DNA of 64,000 nt from UBA11346 sp038060575 (lineage in GTDB: Bacteria; Planctomycetota; UBA11346): NCBI GenBank assembly GCA_964652775.1, contig CAZZAM010000004.1, positions 124,001 through 188,000 on the forward strand, written 5' to 3'. Below, piece after piece: positions 15,503 through 24,230 of the stretch. The notes beneath the pieces were generated by a model. The model did not search any database and was not told the origin of the DNA. It saw nothing but the letters and a program-made list of their open reading frames with translations. The number at the start of each line of letters is the position of its first letter. Position 1 is the first letter of the stretch. The translations under genes and the position numbers were made by a program.

Positions 15503-17064
15503 AACTGCGCATCGACAACCGGGACGTTGAAGTCGCTGAAGGCGCGACCGTGTTGGAGGCCGCTACCAAGGCTGGCATCGCCATTCCCACGTTGTGTCAT
15601 CTTCCGGGTAAACCCTGTCAAACGTCGTGTTTGGTGTGCGTGGTGCGCATTGACGGCGGCAAACGGCTGGTGCCGTCATGCGCGACCAAGGCGCGTGAGG
15701 GGATGCATGTGGATAGCTCGGGTCCGCAGATCCGCGCCGCTCGCCGCACGGCGCTCGAGTTACTGTTCGGCTATCATTACGGCGATTGCCTGGCCCCATG
15801 TGAAACGGTGTGCCCGACGCAATTCGATGTGCCCGAGTTGATCCGCTTGGCCAAGTCGTGGCAGCTTGAAGAAGCCATGTTGGTGATGTTGGAGCGTGCC
15901 GCTTTACCTGGTGTTTTGGCCCGGGTATGCCCAGCACCCTGCGAGCGTAGTTGTCGCCGTCAGCAAGGTGATGGTTCGCTGGCAGTTCGTTCGGTCGAAC
16001 GCTTAGTGGCAGACGCGGACCTGGCGGCTGGGTGCGTGTTGCCGATATGCCGGAAAGACAGCGGTAAGCGCGTCGCCATCGTTGGTGCTGGCCCAGCGGG
16101 ATTGGCCACCGCATTTCATCTGCGTCGTTTCGGTCATGCCTGTGCGCTCTTCGATGCGGCACCGGTTGCTGGCGGCGCGTTACGCAATGCGCTGCCCGAG
16201 GAAGTGCTGCCAGCCGCCGTACTGGATGCCGAAGTATCGCGGATTCTCCGCCTTGGTGCCACGTTCCATGGAGGTCGTCGGTTGGGCAGCGATCTTGTGC
16301 TGAGCGATCTGCGCCGCGATTATGATGCGGTAGTCCTAGCGCTGGGCGTGATTGACGCCGAGCAGGCAAAGGCGCTTGGACTCGCCTACGCCAAGAACGG
16401 TTTGGCCGCAGCCAGCGGCAGTGGCGCAACGGCACAGCCAGGCATTTTCGTAACCGGATCGGCGATGTTGCCAGCTCAACAAGCTGTGCGTGCGATTGCG
16501 TCCGGACGCGGTGTCGCCGTGGCGGTGGATCGTTTCCTGGCTGGTGCCGAGCCGCAGGCTGAAGGCCGCGGTTGGTCTGTGCGGGTGGGCAAGATTCCTG
16601 CTCCTGATCTCCAACACATGATTCGTTTGGCTTCAGCGAGTCCTCGCCACGAACCTTCGCCCGGTGGTTGTTTGGAGGAAGATGCGGCCAAGGACGAAGC
16701 CTCGCGTTGTCTTGCGTGCTCCTGTTCCAGCCGACATGACTGCACGCTGCGTCGCTACGGTGATGAGTACCAGGCCGAACCGGCTCGATTCCGCTCGCCT
16801 TTGCCGCCACTCCAGCGTGATGACAGCCATCCCTTGGTAAGTTATGAACCGGGTAAGTGCATCGCCTGTGGAATTTGCGTGAGCATTGCTGCTGATTATG
16901 GTGAACAACTCGGACTCGGCTTTGCCGGTCGCGGTTACACCATCCAGGTTGCCGTGCCGCTGGGCGGCTCGATGCGCGAGGCGCTGCAGGTGTCAGCCGT
17001 CGCCTGTGCGGCAGCTTGTCCAACCGGTGCCATTGCGGTAAAAGCCCAGGCATGCCCACCCTGA
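15499..17064 (+). CDS. NuoG/GltD-like iron-sulfur flavoprotein lacking the NAD(P)-binding domain
   Basis: A 521-residue protein. Residues 1-75 are a complex-I-type [2Fe-2S] ferredoxin with the exact NuoG spacing C33-x10-C44-x2-C47-x13-C61. Residues 87-152 are a GltD/NfnB-like Cys domain (C97, C101, C105, then VCPAPCERSC at 143-152). A FAD-binding Rossmann unit starts at VAIVGAGPAGLATAF (192-206). In GltD relatives an NAD(P)-binding domain of over 100 residues is inserted before the closing GIF-x-x-G motif; here LALGV (280-284) is followed within about 30 residues by PGIFVTG (314-320), so that domain is missing. A C-terminal ferredoxin-like part (C404-C415, C454-C460, C503-C507) completes it. 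It probably takes electrons from the NuoEF fusion rather than from NAD(P)H directly. Confidence 0.87.
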   Translation: MKLRIDNRDVEVAEGATVLEAATKAGIAIPTLCHLPGKPCQTSCLVCVVRIDGGKRLVPSCATKAREGMHVDSSGPQIRAARRTALELLFGYHYGDCLAPCETVCPTQFDVPELIRLAKSWQLEEAMLVMLERAALPGVLARVCPAPCERSCRRQQGDGSLAVRSVERLVADADLAAGCVLPICRKDSGKRVAIVGAGPAGLATAFHLRRFGHACALFDAAPVAGGALRNALPEEVLPAAVLDAEVSRILRLGATFHGGRRLGSDLVLSDLRRDYDAVVLALGVIDAEQAKALGLAYAKNGLAAASGSGATAQPGIFVTGSAMLPAQQAVRAIASGRGVAVAVDRFLAGAEPQAEGRGWSVRVGKIPAPDLQHMIRLASASPRHEPSPGGCLEEDAAKDEASRCLACSCSSRHDCTLRRYGDEYQAEPARFRSPLPPLQRDDSHPLVSYEPGKCIACGICVSIAADYGEQLGLGFAGRGYTIQVAVPLGGSMREALQVSAVACAAACPTGAIAVKAQACPP

Positions 17065-17693
17065 CAGCGAGCGGATTAGTTAAACGGCACCTTGGTGCAG
17101 GCCGTGATATCCTTTCGCATCTCGACCTGACGGTACATTCCGGCGAGACGGTGGCGATTCTTGGCCCATCGGGCTCAGGCAAGAGTACGCTGCTGCATTG
17201 TCTGGGCACGCTGGATCGTCCCGACGCTGGCTGCATTCGCCTTGGCGATACCGATCTGCTCGCTTTGACCGGCGAAGATCTGCGGCGGTTTCGTGCGCAA
17301 CGACTGGGCCTTATTTTTCAAGAGCATCATTTGCTGCCGCATCTGAGTGCGCTTGAAAATGTGCTGGTGCCGCCAGGTGCTCAGCTGGGATCTGCCCAGC
17401 GTTTGTTGAACCGTCTTGGCCTGACCCATCGCGCCAATGCGTTTCCAGCGCACTTGTCTGGCGGTGAACGTCAACGCGTGGCCGTGGCCCGGGCGTTGAT
17501 CAATGCGCCGCACATGCTGCTGTGCGACGAACCGACCGGCAGCCTGGATCGGGCCACTGGAGTTGAAGTCGCTGGGATCATCTTCGAGTTGGCTGCCGAG
17601 GTAGGTGCGGTTGTAGTAATTGCGACACACGACGACGTGCTGGGGTCACGCTGCGCACGTCGCCTGCATCTGAACGACGGCGCGTTGGCATGA
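17052..17693 (+). CDS. ABC transporter ATPase, LolD/MacB type
   Basis: A 213-residue ATPase overlapping the flavoprotein gene by 13 bases and the permease by ATGA. It has Walker A GPSGSGKST (38-46), a Q-loop IFQEHHLLP, the signature LSGGERQR, and Walker B LLCDEPTGSLD. The PTGSLD form and short length fit the LolD/MacB/FtsE group, which drives extraction of lipoproteins or periplasmic substrates rather than classical import. With the next gene it forms a complete mechanotransmission-type ABC complex embedded in the electron-transfer operon. It may help place or release the exported propeller or iron-sulfur proteins; that link is inferred from position only. Confidence 0.92.
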   Translation: MPTLTASGLVKRHLGAGRDILSHLDLTVHSGETVAILGPSGSGKSTLLHCLGTLDRPDAGCIRLGDTDLLALTGEDLRRFRAQRLGLIFQEHHLLPHLSALENVLVPPGAQLGSAQRLLNRLGLTHRANAFPAHLSGGERQRVAVARALINAPHMLLCDEPTGSLDRATGVEVAGIIFELAAEVGAVVVIATHDDVLGSRCARRLHLNDGALA

Positions 17694-20600
17694 AGATCAT
17701 CACCCTTGCCTGGCGAGCGGCGCGGTACCACCGTGGCCTCGCCGGAGCTGCCGCAGTTGGCGTGGCGATCAGCACCGCGGTAATTACTGGGGCATTGTTG
17801 TTGGGGGACAGCCTGCGTGCGACCCTGAGACAGCAGTTGGATGCGCGTCTGGGCAATGTGGGTCAAGCGATCATTGCGCCGCGATCAGTAAGTCCGTCAT
17901 TGGCAGACACACCCGGCGCCGCTGGCATCCGTTATCTTGATGGCACTGCGGCCAGTGAAGATGGAGCAACGATTCCGGCCCGCGTATTGGGTGTTGATGA
18001 ACGCAGTCATCTGTTGTTTTCTGATTTACCACCGTTGCCTCCACGCACTGCGGCGGTCAGTCCTGCTCTGGCTCGTGATCTGCATCTCCACGTTGGTGAT
18101 GGGTTGTTGGTCGCTGTGCGGATTGGTCAGCAGTTACCGGCTGGGTCCGCATTTGCTGAAACGCGTCACGAACGCCTGCAGCGGCGCATGCGCGTCACCA
18201 TTGCTGCGATCTTGCCCGATCCCGGCGTTGGCGGATTCAGTCTTGATCCCGGCCTCGATGCGCCGCGCAGCGTGTGGCTTGATCGTACCTGGCTTGCCGG
18301 CGTTCTCGGTGAAGACCGTATCGATGTCATCCTTGGCGATGCCGATACGCGACTTGATCTAGCGGCGCAGGTTGCGTTGACCGATCTCGGAATCCGTCTC
18401 GTCAACGATGTGAAACTCGGACAGGTGACCGTACAGAGCGATGGGCTGGTCATGGCGCCGGGATTGGCTTCGGCCGTACGCGGTGCGGCAAAGGCGTGTG
18501 GTAGTACTGCCGAAGCGAACGCGATTCATCTGGCCGATCGTATCGTGCGCGATGGTGGTGGTGAAGCGTCGTACGCGTTGATCGCTGCGCGTGAACGTAC
18601 GGGGATTACCAAGCCAGCATCTGACAGCATCGATCTGTCAGCCTTGCTGTCCGACAGCATCACTCTGTCAGCCTGGCTGGCGGAAGATCTTGGCGCTGCA
18701 GTTGGCGATCAGTTACGCGTGCAATTTCCACTCGCTGGCGACCGCATGGAAGAGGTGCGTCTGCGGGTGGGATTGATAATTCCCGACGACCTAGCCGCCA
18801 ACGATCCCGCCATCGTTCCAGTCGTTCCTGGTCTCACCGACGCCGAGCGCATCGAGAATTGGGATCTGCCGTATGCCATTGCATCGACGCGCATCACGTC
18901 TCGGGACGATGCGTGGTGGGCCGCACATCACACCGCCCCCAAAGCGTTCGTGCATCCGTCGGTGTTACAACGATTGTGGGCCATGGGACCACTCGGCAGT
19001 GCTGGACCGTGGATTTCTGGTCTGCGCGTGCGTCCGCCAGCCGGCGAAGATCTAACGGCATTTTCTGATCGTTTATCATCTGCAGTGCGATGCGCTGTGG
19101 CGCCAGCAGATGCCGGCCTGTCGGCGCAGCAGGTGCGGCGACATGCTGAGTCTCGTGCACAGGGTAACGCTGATCTCGGAGGGTTGTTTCTCGGTCTCGG
19201 TATCGTGGTGATCTGCGCTGGACTCGCGCTAACTGCGGCTCTGGTTCGCTTACAGATTTGTCAACGCGCAACTGAAGTCGGCGTTCTCTTGGCGTGTGGT
19301 TGGAGTACCGCCGCGGTGCGTTGTTTGTTGCTCATGGAGGCAGTGACCATCAGTGCGTTTGGTGCGGTGCTCGGCACGATGCTGGGTGTGGGATGGGCTC
19401 GTCTGCTCATTCTGTTGCTGTCCTCTGATTGGGCAGGCACAGCGGTTGCCGTGCCGTTGACCCTGTACCTCAGTCCGAGTTCCATGCTGATCGGTGGATT
19501 CATCGGTCTGGTGACGGGAACAATGGCTGCAGCGTGGGGTCTGCGTGCGCTGTTGCGGCAAGAACCTGGGACCTTGCTGATTGGATCCCGTACGCCGTCC
19601 GCCAACACGGAGCGGCGTTGGCGTGTGCCACTCGTTTTCGCTGAAGCACTGCGCTTTCCTGGGCGCAGTTTCCTGGCCATCGGCTTGATGGCTGCTTCAG
19701 CAGCAATCCTGATTCTCGTAGCGGCACAGCGACGCGGCGTGAGTGAGGTCGGCCGCGATGGTCCGACCGGCGGCTACGCGATGCGCGTCACCACGGCCTT
19801 ACCGATTCCTGAAAATCTCGCGAGTCCGACTGGGCGCGCACGCCTCGGTTGCACGCCTGAAGAAGAACGTGTCTTAGCCGACATGCAGGTTGCTGCATTC
19901 CTGGTCGGTCCCGGTGAAGATATCTCGTGTCGTAATCCTGCGCGTCCATCCCAGCCACGCATGCTGGGATGTTTGTCGGCAATGAGTGGCTTTGGTGTAA
20001 CGGCCACGGCTTGGGAATCGTTGTCTGTAGGAGGTGATCCAATTCCGGTTCTTGGTGATGCCGATAGTTTACGTTGGACGCTGGGCATTGGTTCCAGTGG
20101 CACGGCTCGGGTGACGATCCGAGGCAGCGAACGCGAAGTGCGGATCGTTGGCGCGTTTCCAGGCAGCGTATTTGCGGGCGAGTTGGTTATGGGTGAAGCT
20201 GCATTTCGCCGGTGTTTTCCGTCCGTTACTGCGCCAACCTATTTTCTGCTCCAGCTTCCTGCCGAGCAGACTGTCGCGGCGGCCACGATCCTACGCCGTC
20301 GGCTGGCTGGTTTTGGGGTCGAGGTGCGAGCGACGGTCGACGTCGTGACCGCCCAACTCGCGGTCCGCGATGCGTACCTGTCGCTGTTTCTGGCGCTGGG
20401 CAGCCTCGGCTTATTGATTGGTGCCGGTGGTCTTGCGGTCGTGTTTGCACGTAGTGCTTTGGAACGGCGTGCAGAACTAGCCTTGTTGGCTGCCCTTGGT
20501 CATCGTCCTAGTCTGATCCTGTTTGCCGGTCATACGTTGTTGTTGGGCCTTGGCCTGGTCGTCGGTCTCATCCTGGCAGCAGGTGCAGTTGCGCTTGGTC

Positions 20601-20734
20601 CTCCGACCCACGGGGCTTGGATGGCGGCTTGTCCAGCTGTTGTAGCCGTGGTGCTGACCGCCGTGCTGACCGCAGCCGTGGCAGCACGGCGTTGCGCAGA
20701 TCAGGATTTGGTGCAGGAATTGCGACGTGAGTAA
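17690..20734 (+). CDS. Large ABC permease with two FtsX domains
   Basis: A 1014-residue membrane protein. An N-terminal helix (about 15-35) is followed by a big periplasmic MacB-like region, a first FtsX block at roughly 490-635 (three helices, including LGGLFLGLGIVVICAGLAL), a helix near 665, a second periplasmic region with SxMSGFG, and a final FtsX block at roughly 893-1010. This double arrangement matches the long predicted ABC-type permeases found next to LolD-like ATPases rather than LolC/E or MacB, which are shorter. A 30-base tandem duplication lies inside it (18621-18680). The last 8 bases overlap the start of the next propeller gene. Confidence 0.88.
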   Translation: MKIITLAWRAARYHRGLAGAAAVGVAISTAVITGALLLGDSLRATLRQQLDARLGNVGQAIIAPRSVSPSLADTPGAAGIRYLDGTAASEDGATIPARVLGVDERSHLLFSDLPPLPPRTAAVSPALARDLHLHVGDGLLVAVRIGQQLPAGSAFAETRHERLQRRMRVTIAAILPDPGVGGFSLDPGLDAPRSVWLDRTWLAGVLGEDRIDVILGDADTRLDLAAQVALTDLGIRLVNDVKLGQVTVQSDGLVMAPGLASAVRGAAKACGSTAEANAIHLADRIVRDGGGEASYALIAARERTGITKPASDSIDLSALLSDSITLSAWLAEDLGAAVGDQLRVQFPLAGDRMEEVRLRVGLIIPDDLAANDPAIVPVVPGLTDAERIENWDLPYAIASTRITSRDDAWWAAHHTAPKAFVHPSVLQRLWAMGPLGSAGPWISGLRVRPPAGEDLTAFSDRLSSAVRCAVAPADAGLSAQQVRRHAESRAQGNADLGGLFLGLGIVVICAGLALTAALVRLQICQRATEVGVLLACGWSTAAVRCLLLMEAVTISAFGAVLGTMLGVGWARLLILLLSSDWAGTAVAVPLTLYLSPSSMLIGGFIGLVTGTMAAAWGLRALLRQEPGTLLIGSRTPSANTERRWRVPLVFAEALRFPGRSFLAIGLMAASAAILILVAAQRRGVSEVGRDGPTGGYAMRVTTALPIPENLASPTGRARLGCTPEEERVLADMQVAAFLVGPGEDISCRNPARPSQPRMLGCLSAMSGFGVTATAWESLSVGGDPIPVLGDADSLRWTLGIGSSGTARVTIRGSEREVRIVGAFPGSVFAGELVMGEAAFRRCFPSVTAPTYFLLQLPAEQTVAAATILRRRLAGFGVEVRATVDVVTAQLAVRDAYLSLFLALGSLGLLIGAGGLAVVFARSALERRAELALLAALGHRPSLILFAGHTLLLGLGLVVGLILAAGAVALGPPTHGAWMAACPAVVAVVLTAVLTAAVAARRCADQDLVQELRRE
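18621..18680 (+). repeat. 30-base tandem duplication inside the permease gene
   Basis: Two adjacent 30-base units (18621-18650 and 18651-18680) match at about 25 positions and encode SDSIDLSALL and SDSITLSAWL. Each unit contains a gACAG...CTGTC inverted pair, so the DNA may have duplicated through a small hairpin. The insertion keeps frame and lies in the first periplasmic region. Confidence 0.7.
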
Positions 20735-21941
20735 GCTTCGCCTCAGCGCGCTTATCGTTGCTATCCTCCTGGCAGCATGGATAGGCGTGGTGATGACGCG
20801 CTCTGAGCCTGTTCTTCCGACGCCGCGCTCCACGCTGCCGACCCATCAGCCGCCGACGGCGTCGTTGCCTGCTACGGTTGCGCCATGTGAACGGGTTGAT
20901 TGGCCGTCCTATCGCGGTTCTCCAGCCCTAGCGGGCACAGCGAGATCTCTTCCTGGAATTCCAGTGCGAAAATGGTCCTGGGAGGCTGGAGCCTCCGTCA
21001 TTGCCACGGCGGCTATTGTCGGTGATGGCGTCTTTGTTGCGACCCAGCGCGGCGTTTTGGCGCGATTACGCTTGCGGGACGGCCACGAAATGTGGCGACT
21101 GCCCGGCGGAGCTCCGTATGTCGGCAGTCCGCTTGTCGTAGACGGTACAGTCTATGTCGGGGATGAAGACGGAGTTGTTCGTGCCGTTGATGCTGCGAGT
21201 GGCGCTCTCCGCTGGTCACGTGACCTTGAAGCAAAAATCATGGGCTCGCCGACGGCTGCTCCGACATCGATACTGATTGGCACATACGGGAATGTCCTGT
21301 TGCGACTCGCCGTCAATGACGGACACACGTTGTGGTCGGTCAACAGCGATAGCTACGTGCACGCGACTGCGGCGGTGGTCGGCGACTGGGTTGTATTTGC
21401 TGGATGTGATGCCGATGTGCATTGCCTGGACATGTCCGATGGCAGTCAACGTGGTCACTATCCAGGAAAGGATCCTTACGCAGCTGCGCCAGCATGCGTG
21501 GGCAACACAGCCTGGGTTGCATCGCACAGCGGAACCGTTGCGGCCCTGACGTTGCCTGCGGTCACGGTGCGTTGGCACAAGCCAGGCGGGATAGGCGAGA
21601 TTACCGAGGCCGCAGCCGCAGATGGCATTCATGCCGTATTTGCGGGAGGTGCTGGCGCCTTGGTGTGCTTAGCCGCTCGTGATGGCGCGTTGCGTTGGAC
21701 GGTTCGTCTGGGAACCGGAGTTCGAGCGCCGCCGGTGATCTGTGGCGATCAGGTCATCCAGGGTGCCGAGGATGGCGTGCTACGTGGCTTGGACCTGAGC
21801 GATGGCAAGGAACGCTGGCGCTTTGCTGCTGGCGGAGCAATCCGCGCTGGGGCAGCGATCGCTGGCCCGTGGTTGATTATTCCGACTACCGATGGAGCGG
21901 TGCACGGTTTGTGCGCTGAATCAACATCGTCTGGGCCCTAG
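20727..21941 (+). CDS. PQQ/BamB-like beta-propeller protein, last gene of the electron-transfer operon
   Basis: A 404-residue protein starting with GTG, overlapping the permease gene by 8 bases. It has an N-terminal membrane anchor or signal (LSALIVAILLAAWIGVVM, about 6-23), a Pro/Thr-rich spacer, and a propeller that begins WPSYRGSPALAG near residue 54. Blade repeats are regular: VDGTVYVGDEDGVVRAVDA, ASGALRWSRD, HCLDMSDGSQ and GLDLSDGKERWRF. Closest in style to BamB, which binds outer-membrane assembly factors; a scaffold role for the periplasmic redox module is the simplest guess. No operon member follows within 90 bases. Confidence 0.8.
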   Translation: MSKLRLSALIVAILLAAWIGVVMTRSEPVLPTPRSTLPTHQPPTASLPATVAPCERVDWPSYRGSPALAGTARSLPGIPVRKWSWEAGASVIATAAIVGDGVFVATQRGVLARLRLRDGHEMWRLPGGAPYVGSPLVVDGTVYVGDEDGVVRAVDAASGALRWSRDLEAKIMGSPTAAPTSILIGTYGNVLLRLAVNDGHTLWSVNSDSYVHATAAVVGDWVVFAGCDADVHCLDMSDGSQRGHYPGKDPYAAAPACVGNTAWVASHSGTVAALTLPAVTVRWHKPGGIGEITEAAAADGIHAVFAGGAGALVCLAARDGALRWTVRLGTGVRAPPVICGDQVIQGAEDGVLRGLDLSDGKERWRFAAGGAIRAGAAIAGPWLIIPTTDGAVHGLCAESTSSGP

Positions 21942-22034
21942 CCTGGGATCGCGGCGTCCGGGGTTTGATGTAGCCCACTTGCGCAGTCGGTTACGAGACG
22001 AATGGTTGCCGCTCCTAGCAGCTGAGAGGCTTCC

Positions 22035-22304
22035 ATGCTTGCGTCATTTAATGCATTCGTCCTGCGCCATATCGCCACGATTGAAATGATCGGTGTGCTC
22101 ATGCGAATTACCTGTTTTGGCATGATGAGCTTTATGAACAAGGATAGCCCCTTTCTCTTCGTGTGGATATTCAATACCATTGACGCAATTATGTTGTCAT
22201 GGTGCTCGGTGCTGCGACGAGACCGAGCCTACACCACGCTCAATGTTTTTTGGATACTCGTTGGCATTAACGGCATCGTGCAGGTGACGCGGGCGGCGCA
22301 CTGA
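22035..22304 (+). CDS. Small predicted membrane protein of unknown function
   Basis: An 89-residue protein with a good ribosome site (GAGAGG about 6 bases before the ATG). It is largely hydrophobic, with three probable helices: about 15-33 (IEMIGVLMRITCFGMMSFM), 40-58 (FLFVWIFNTIDAIMLSW) and 68-85 (LNVFWILVGINGIVQV). The layout, with Asn-containing helix ends, resembles small bacterial membrane proteins annotated near the SemiSWEET or CBU_0592 types, but I cannot assign a family. It lies 93 bases after the operon and does not overlap it. The following gap (22305-22453) shows nothing definite. Confidence 0.55.
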   Translation: MLASFNAFVLRHIATIEMIGVLMRITCFGMMSFMNKDSPFLFVWIFNTIDAIMLSWCSVLRRDRAYTTLNVFWILVGINGIVQVTRAAH

Positions 22305-22453
22305 GAACCGTGGCGATGATTACGGCATCAAGTTGCTGAATGGGGCAAGTGACGTTGCGCGGCTCACCAGCAACAATGTTTTTTCGCTGACGGCAGACTA
22401 GCGAATGCTGTGGGTTTCTGTCTCGAAGCGGGACTGTCGCGTCAGTAACTGCG

Positions 22454-23650
22454 CTATTTGATTTCTACCGCGACCACGTCCCCTTTGGCGTTGCGGCAGA
22501 AGATGCGGCCACCGGCAATGGCAGGGGGTGTCCAGCATCTACCGGTCAATACCTGACCGCGGGTGACTTCTTTGAATGCGTCTGGGCTGGCATTAGCGAT
22601 GACGAGTTCTCCTTTTTCACTGAGGATTACCAGGCGGTTTTCGTTAGCGACTAAGGTGCCCTGGCCGATGCCTTTTTGCTCCCACTTCACGGTGCCATCG
22701 GTCCACGATACGCAACGCAGCATGTTTTCGTCATAGCCATAGATGTAATCGCCAATGAGTACCGACGGACTCATTTTGGTACGCAGTGATTGATTCTTCC
22801 AAATTTCTTTTGGTGTGCCGCTGGCGAAATCAAACATGCCGCTGCCAATGCCATAGCCGGTGCTGATGCAAATCTGGGTTCCGCGAATGAGTGGGTCAGC
22901 TGCGTTGACATCATATTTCGACTTCCAGGGAATATCCCACAAGATGCCGCCGTCTGATTTGAGCATGAAGAGTTTATCAGCGGAAAATACGGCGAATTGA
23001 CGGTTGGCTGGCGTGCCAAGCGCAACCACAGTTGCGTAACCGGCCTTACCGGGTCCACTCTTCCACGCCACTGCTCCGGTTGCAGCGTCAAGACAAACGC
23101 CGGCCTTACCGACGTTCAAATACACTTTACCGTCCAGTACGAGTGGCGAGCTGGCAAAGCCCCAGGCCGGTTTCTCGGCGCCCAGTGATGAGGCGAGGTT
23201 GACATTCCAGGCAACGGCTCCGGTCGTGGCATCCAGGCAGTACGCGGCACCATCCTTGCTGAGTCCGTAGACTTTGCCGTTGCTGCATGTCGGAGTAGCG
23301 TTGGGACCACCTTCATAGCCATTCGCTGACAGCTTGGCTGGAAAGGTAAAGTTCTTCCAACCGGCAGCGGGTTTACCGGTGGCGGCATCAAAACAACATA
23401 CTGAATCTTGATCGTCCGTGTTACCGACTGTGTACGCGCGTCCTTTGGCGATGGCGATCGCGGCGAAGCCGGTTCCTACGTTCGCCTTCCAAGCAACAGC
23501 GGGCCCGTCCTTGAGTTTCGCAAACAGTCCGGCATCTGCGGAAATACCCGTGTGGTGGGGACCCCGGTATTGGGGCCAGTCTAGCTCGGCGGTGGTTGCA
23601 GCAGACAGAGAAACCACACAGACCGTGGAAGTTAGCAGTATGCGCAACAT
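22454..23650 (-). CDS. Secreted PQQ/BamB-like beta-propeller protein
   Basis: A 398-residue secreted protein. The start at 23650 is preceded by AGGAG and begins a signal peptide (MLRILLTSTVCVVSLSAATTA) followed by the propeller entry motif LDWPQYRGPHHTG near residue 24; an in-frame start at 23812 would add unrelated residues. Blades show CFDAATGKPAAGW, YCLDATTGAVAW and VCLDAATGAVAWKSG. This WPQ-[FYW]-RGP type is very abundant in planctomycete-like genomes. It follows the marR gene by 79 bases on the same strand, so the two are probably one transcript diverging from the plus-strand cluster at 24460. Confidence 0.85.
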   Translation of the reverse strand: MLRILLTSTVCVVSLSAATTAELDWPQYRGPHHTGISADAGLFAKLKDGPAVAWKANVGTGFAAIAIAKGRAYTVGNTDDQDSVCCFDAATGKPAAGWKNFTFPAKLSANGYEGGPNATPTCSNGKVYGLSKDGAAYCLDATTGAVAWNVNLASSLGAEKPAWGFASSPLVLDGKVYLNVGKAGVCLDAATGAVAWKSGPGKAGYATVVALGTPANRQFAVFSADKLFMLKSDGGILWDIPWKSKYDVNAADPLIRGTQICISTGYGIGSGMFDFASGTPKEIWKNQSLRTKMSPSVLIGDYIYGYDENMLRCVSWTDGTVKWEQKGIGQGTLVANENRLVILSEKGELVIANASPDAFKEVTRGQVLTGRCWTPPAIAGGRIFCRNAKGDVVAVEIK

Positions 23651-23729
23651 GAGATGCTCCTGGCGGTGCGAGATTGCGGCAGTTGATCGGGTCAAGACCG
23701 AAATGGAAGCCACGGTCGACAGATGAAAG

Positions 23730-24230
23730 TCAGTGCCGTCGTGCACGTTGGGCGGCACGTTCGACGAGTGCCATTTCCCGACCAGCGTCTGCAATCCGAC
23801 CCAAGTTGACAAGAAAAGCGGCTCTTTCGTCGGCTGGAATGCTGGCCATTAATTGATTTTGCAGGGCCATCGCTATTGGCTTAACGCGTTTATAGACTTC
23901 CTGACCCTGAGTGGTGGCAACCAAGACGTTACAGCGTCCATCGAGTTCGTGGTTGGTGCGTGCAATCAACTTGGCGCCTTCCATACGCGACACCAGCGAA
24001 GCGATGGTGTTTTCGTCACTTGCCATGAGTTCGGCCAGGATGCGTTGAGTGACGTCTGTGGGATGCTCGACCAGCCAACGCAGGACGGTGAACTGATCAG
24101 GGGTGCAGGTATGTTCGCTAATCCGCCGGCGAAATACCTGGTTGAGTTGAAACCAGCATCGCCGCAACGTCGGAGCCAGACGATGGACCTGTGGGGGGTC
24201 GGCAATAGTGACAGGGGATGCCATAGACAT
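23730..24230 (-). CDS. MarR family transcription regulator
   Basis: A 166-residue winged-helix repressor (or activator). The DNA-binding part is clear: CTPDQFTVLRWLVEHPTDVTQ, then the recognition region ENTIASLVSRMEGAKLIART and the wing with DGRCNVLVATTQGQEVYK. Start codons at 24230 and 24224 are both possible; neither has a strong ribosome site. MarR proteins often respond to phenolic or other aromatic ligands, which fits the aromatic-type enzymes encoded on the opposite strand. The divergent spacer holds several palindromes, one overlapping a TATAAT box, so it likely controls its own operon and the 24.4-42 kb cluster. The ligand is unknown. Confidence 0.9.
   Translation of the reverse strand: MSMASPVTIADPPQVHRLAPTLRRCWFQLNQVFRRRISEHTCTPDQFTVLRWLVEHPTDVTQRILAELMASDENTIASLVSRMEGAKLIARTNHELDGRCNVLVATTQGQEVYKRVKPIAMALQNQLMASIPADERAAFLVNLGRIADAGREMALVERAAQRARRH

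Noticed and set aside
13155..17064. NADH-quinone oxidoreductase (complex I) operon
   Set aside because: Only NuoE, F and G-like parts occur, in fused and altered form; no NuoB, C, D, H or membrane pump subunits.
7095..21941. True PQQ-dependent dehydrogenase operon
   Set aside because: The propellers show no PQQ dehydrogenase hallmark that I could find and no cytochrome c is encoded.
22305..22453. Looked for a terminator or small RNA after the small membrane protein
   Set aside because: No strong hairpin with a T run was visible.
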